Shown here piece by piece: positions 60,956 to 64,000 of a stretch of 64,000 bases of DNA. The position numbers were made by a program, and so were the translations under genes. The stretch comes from a virus: positions 62,001 to 126,000 of IMG/VR virus record IMGVR_UViG_3300032308_002246; one strand, 5' to 3'. Below the pieces are notes generated by a model, which did not search any database, was not told the origin of the DNA, and saw only the letters and a program-made list of their open reading frames with translations. How positions within the stretch are numbered: position 1 is the first letter of the stretch; each line of letters begins with the position of its first letter.

Positions 60956-63900
60956 ATGGATGAACAAGAGATAATTAGTTTCTCGGAGCCGTTCCGAGGG
61001 ACGTCGTCGTTCTATGTAGGATTTAAAACAGTATCGGAGGCTGCCTCCGCTGCAGCAAGTGGTTCTTCGTCTGTATCACAACTTCATACGGCGATAAGAA
61101 CAGCTTCAGCATCTGCTACATCTGGCCACGCCATTGTCTCTGTTCATATTTCACCACGAGGGGCCACTGGCTCTGGTTCTGCAACAGCTGGCGACGAAGC
61201 AATTGGCTTACATACTGCGCCAAGACAAGCTTCGGCTTCTGCTAATGGAAGCAGCACCTCTACTGGTCTACATACAGCACCACGAAGCGCAACAGGAAGT
61301 GGAACAGGCTCTTCAAGCAATATAAGTGAAGTAATAACATTCCTTAGAGCTGCAAGCGCATCAGGTGGTGCAACCGCAAGCGACGAAGCAATTGGCCTTC
61401 ACACGGCCCCAAGAGGGGCAACTGGTTCTGGTCAGTCTAGTGAATCATCAACAAGAGTTAGAACAGCTGTTGTTTCGGCTACCGGTTCTGCAACAAGTGG
61501 TTCAACTGCAATTGGTCTGCACACTGCTCCAAGAACAGCAACTGCAGATGGACAGTCAAGTGAATCTGCAACAAGACTCATCATTTCACCAAGAAGCGTT
61601 ACTGGTTCAGGAAATGGCGATTCATTTGTTTCCGCCCTTCATACACACCTCAGAACTGCTTCGGCTAGCGGTTTAGGTACATCCAATAACTCAATCCTTT
61701 ACTCAAACCTCAGAACTGCTCAAGGTTCAGGTTCCGCAACTGCAGGTGACACTGCATTAATTCTTCATTCGAGTCTCAGAACTGCCAGTGCTTCTGGAAG
61801 CGGTTCTGAAAGTTCATCATCATTCAAGACTTCAGTCAGAACAGGTTCTGCAGCAGGACAATCTTCTGAGTCTTCAAATGGTCTGCATACAGCACCACGA
61901 ACAGCAAGCGGAAATGGTGATGGAGATTCATCGGTTTCTCAACTGTTCACACATCTCAGAACTGCATCTGCTTCTGGAGTCGGTTCGTCGAACAACTCAG
62001 TTCTTTATTCAAATATCAGAACTGCTCAAGGTTCTGGTTCTGCAACCGCCGGAGATGAAGCAACAATTCTTCACTCTTCACTTAGAACAGCATCTGCTAG
62101 TGGGGCAGGTTCAGAAACATCTGAAGAAAAGAGCACATTCTTTAGAACGGCTTCAGCTTCTAGTGATGGTTCTTCAACATCAGAAGAATTGCGAACCATC
62201 TTTAGAACTGGTTCGGCGGCAGGACAGTCTGGCTCGCTTGTATCTTTCAGATACGGAAAAATCAGAACTGCTTCTGCATCTGGTGGGGCGACCGCTAACG
62301 ATGAAGCACTCATCCTTCATACCTCAATCCGAACAGCGAGCGGAGATGGTGATGGCTCTTCAACCTCGTCTTCGTTTAAGACTCCTCTAAGAACAGCAAG
62401 CGCTTCAGGCCAAGGCTCTGATACGGCGCTTGGTCTGCACGTGGCGCCAAGAACTGCTGATGGCTCAGGTTCTGGAGATTCATCAGCTTCTATCGTCACT
62501 ACGTTCATCAGAACTGCAACTGGTTCTGGACTTGGTTCATCCAATAACTCGATTCTGTATTCGAATATCAGGACAGCTCAGGGTTCTGGTTCTGCGACTG
62601 CTGGAGACGAAGCACTCACACTCCATTCCAACCTCAGAACAGCGAGCGCATCTGGCGTTGGCTCATCAAGCGAGTCTTCATTTAAGACTCCTCTTAGAGC
62701 AGCGAGTGCTTCTGGTCAGGGTTCTGAAAGTTCAGACGGACTTCATATTGCACCAAGAACTGCAGATGGTTCTGGCTCTGGAGATTCGTCGACTTCAATT
62801 GTTACTACTTTCATCCGTACGGCATCAGCTGCTGGAATTGGTGGTTCAAACAATACCGTTCTCTACTCGAATATCAGGACTGCAAATGGTTCTGGTTCAG
62901 CAACGGCTGGAGACGAAGCAATTGGATTGCATACTGCTCCACGTTCAGCTGATGGTTCAGGAAGTGGTTCAGAAAATTCCTCATCATTCAAGACCCCTAC
63001 AAGAACAGCAAGTGCTAGTGGAAATGGTTCAAGTTCGTCTGACGGATTGCATATTGCTCCGCGAACAGCAAGTGGTTCTGGAGAGGGTGATTCAACTTCG
63101 CAGATTGTTACCACGTTCATCAGAACTGCTTTGGGTTCTGGAGTTGGAACTTCTAATAACTCAATCCTTTATTCAAACCTTAGAACAGCACAAGGCTCGG
63201 GTTCGGCAACGGCTGGCGATGAAGCAATTGGCCTGCACATCGCACCTCGAACGGCAACCGGTGAAGGAACTGGCAGTTCAAGCGCCTCAATCCTTTATAG
63301 CAATCTTCGTGCCGCAAGTGCATCCGGTGGCGCAACAGCTGGAGACGAAGCAGTTGGCCTGCATACAGCTCCAAGAAGCGCAACTGGTTCTGGAGCTGGC
63401 ACAGAGAGTACTGATGAGTTCAAGATTCTTTACAGAACATCTGTATCTGCTGGAATATCAAGTCAAACAGCAACTGGTCTGCACGTTGCACCAAGAGCTG
63501 CTACTGGTTCTGGTTCTGCCACAGCTGGAGACACCGCACTTGGACTTCATATTGCACCAAGAACGGCAACCGGAAATGGAACAAGCGGTTCAAGCAATAC
63601 AACTCTCCAAAGCAATCTTCGTTCAGCAACTGCTTCTGGCGGTGCAACTGCAGGTGATGCAGCAACTGGTCTTCATATTGCACCAAGAACTGCAGATGGA
63701 AATGGAGCTGGAGATTCGGCGACATCAATCTTCACAACATTTATCAGAACCGCATCTGGTTCTGGTTTTGGGAATTCAAACAACACCATCTTGTACTCAA
63801 ACCTCAGGACAGCTTTGGGTACTGGTTCTGCGACTGCCGGCGATGAAGCAGTTGGATTGCATTCACATCTTCGAAATGCAACCGGCGAAGGAACCAGCGG

Positions 63901-64000
63901 TCAAAGTGCCTCAAGTCTTCAAAGCAATCTCCGTCAGGCAACAGCATCTGGTGGTGCCACGGCTGGCGATGAAGCAATTGGTCTACACATTGCGCCGAGA
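60956..64000 (+). CDS. Repeat-built tail fibre protein, partial (C-terminus beyond window)
   Basis: The frame is open from ATG 60956 (GGGGAG upstream) to the right edge, at least 1015 residues. After about 45 unique residues it consists of roughly 45-50 repeats of about 20-22 residues of the type LH-APRTATGSGSATAGDEAIG, with variants such as SNNSILYSNLRTAQGSG. Ser, Thr, Ala and Gly dominate, and Arg and Leu/His recur at fixed places, as in beta-solenoid or triple-beta fibres. No receptor-binding domain is visible; it presumably lies downstream. The repetition at DNA level favours recombination and length variation. Confidence 0.9.
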   Translation, partial: MDEQEIISFSEPFRGTSSFYVGFKTVSEAASAAASGSSSVSQLHTAIRTASASATSGHAIVSVHISPRGATGSGSATAGDEAIGLHTAPRQASASANGSSTSTGLHTAPRSATGSGTGSSSNISEVITFLRAASASGGATASDEAIGLHTAPRGATGSGQSSESSTRVRTAVVSATGSATSGSTAIGLHTAPRTATADGQSSESATRLIISPRSVTGSGNGDSFVSALHTHLRTASASGLGTSNNSILYSNLRTAQGSGSATAGDTALILHSSLRTASASGSGSESSSSFKTSVRTGSAAGQSSESSNGLHTAPRTASGNGDGDSSVSQLFTHLRTASASGVGSSNNSVLYSNIRTAQGSGSATAGDEATILHSSLRTASASGAGSETSEEKSTFFRTASASSDGSSTSEELRTIFRTGSAAGQSGSLVSFRYGKIRTASASGGATANDEALILHTSIRTASGDGDGSSTSSSFKTPLRTASASGQGSDTALGLHVAPRTADGSGSGDSSASIVTTFIRTATGSGLGSSNNSILYSNIRTAQGSGSATAGDEALTLHSNLRTASASGVGSSSESSFKTPLRAASASGQGSESSDGLHIAPRTADGSGSGDSSTSIVTTFIRTASAAGIGGSNNTVLYSNIRTANGSGSATAGDEAIGLHTAPRSADGSGSGSENSSSFKTPTRTASASGNGSSSSDGLHIAPRTASGSGEGDSTSQIVTTFIRTALGSGVGTSNNSILYSNLRTAQGSGSATAGDEAIGLHIAPRTATGEGTGSSSASILYSNLRAASASGGATAGDEAVGLHTAPRSATGSGAGTESTDEFKILYRTSVSAGISSQTATGLHVAPRAATGSGSATAGDTALGLHIAPRTATGNGTSGSSNTTLQSNLRSATASGGATAGDAATGLHIAPRTADGNGAGDSATSIFTTFIRTASGSGFGNSNNTILYSNLRTALGTGSATAGDEAVGLHSHLRNATGEGTSGQSASSLQSNLRQATASGGATAGDEAIGLHIAPR
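61160..64000 (+). repeat. Degenerate tandem repeats, 60-66 base unit, in the fibre gene
   Basis: A GGTTCTGG-TCTGC-AC-GCTGGAGACGAAGCA-type block recurs at about 61173, 61374, 62043, 62583, 62889, 63197, 63338, 63507, 63640, 63824 and 63958. A second block encoding NNS-LYSN-RTA recurs at about 61682, 61993, 62533, 62848, 63150 and 63773. This gives a higher-order period of roughly 300 or 540 bases over the basic 60-66 base unit. Confidence 0.8.

Noticed and set aside
61134-63728. Leu/Gln-rich frames on both strands in the fibre gene
   Set aside because: By-products of the repeated DNA; the main frame is continuous and contains the sensible repeat.
61160-64000. CRISPR-like array
   Set aside because: The repeats are degenerate, in coding frame and have no unique spacers of constant length.

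Overview
The window is part of a tailed double-stranded DNA phage genome. A complete contractile-tail (myovirus) module is present: sheath, tube, chaperones with a frameshift, tape measure, hub, gp25-, J- and I-like wedge proteins, and fibres. Base composition is moderately AT-rich and genes are tightly packed, with many ATGA, TAATG or 8-base overlaps. Several families (portal-MuF, a YWRP/HH-Cys protein, paired DUF6582-like C-termini, ParB/PP-loop genes) remind me of phages of actinobacteria from water. That host assignment is an inference from memory. No tRNA, integrase or bacterial housekeeping gene is visible.

Layout. The genome is divergently organised around about 35.2 kb. Leftward (minus strand, 35.2 kb down to the left edge): a small membrane protein, a portal-MuF fusion, a giant prohead-protease fusion of about 3,188 aa, two DUF6582-like proteins with a Cys-rich peptide between them, and then a run of very large proteins (852, 1748, 686, 1444 and at least 1418 aa) with smaller ones interspersed. 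Rightward (plus strand, 35.25 kb to the right edge): large terminase; a recombination block (Rad52-like annealing protein, RecB-like Fe-S nuclease, HNH, RuvC-like resolvase) containing a 340-base non-coding stretch with two structured RNA candidates; a ParB / PP-loop / ParB cassette; head-tail connectors; the contractile tail; and a repeat-built fibre gene that runs off the window.

How it may work together. The most unusual part is the leftward cluster. The HK97-type protease is fused to a long chain of segments that carry sigma-region-4/helix-turn-helix-like and WYL-like domains. These segments are separated by 13 copies of a short motif, [GSA]-P-x-G-x-[MLVI]. Ten more copies occur in four other large proteins of the same cluster and I see none in rightward genes. 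These proteins also share an EF-hand-like acidic loop and short Cys-pair modules, and include two zincin metallopeptidase sites and a possible ADP-ribosyltransferase. My working hypothesis is a set of capsid-packaged effector polyproteins ('polyvalent proteins') cut or sorted at these motifs by the fused prohead protease and injected with the DNA. The motif, fusion and domain order are seen directly; cleavage, packaging and effector function are inferred. No major capsid protein gene was recognised here; it probably lies beyond the left edge.
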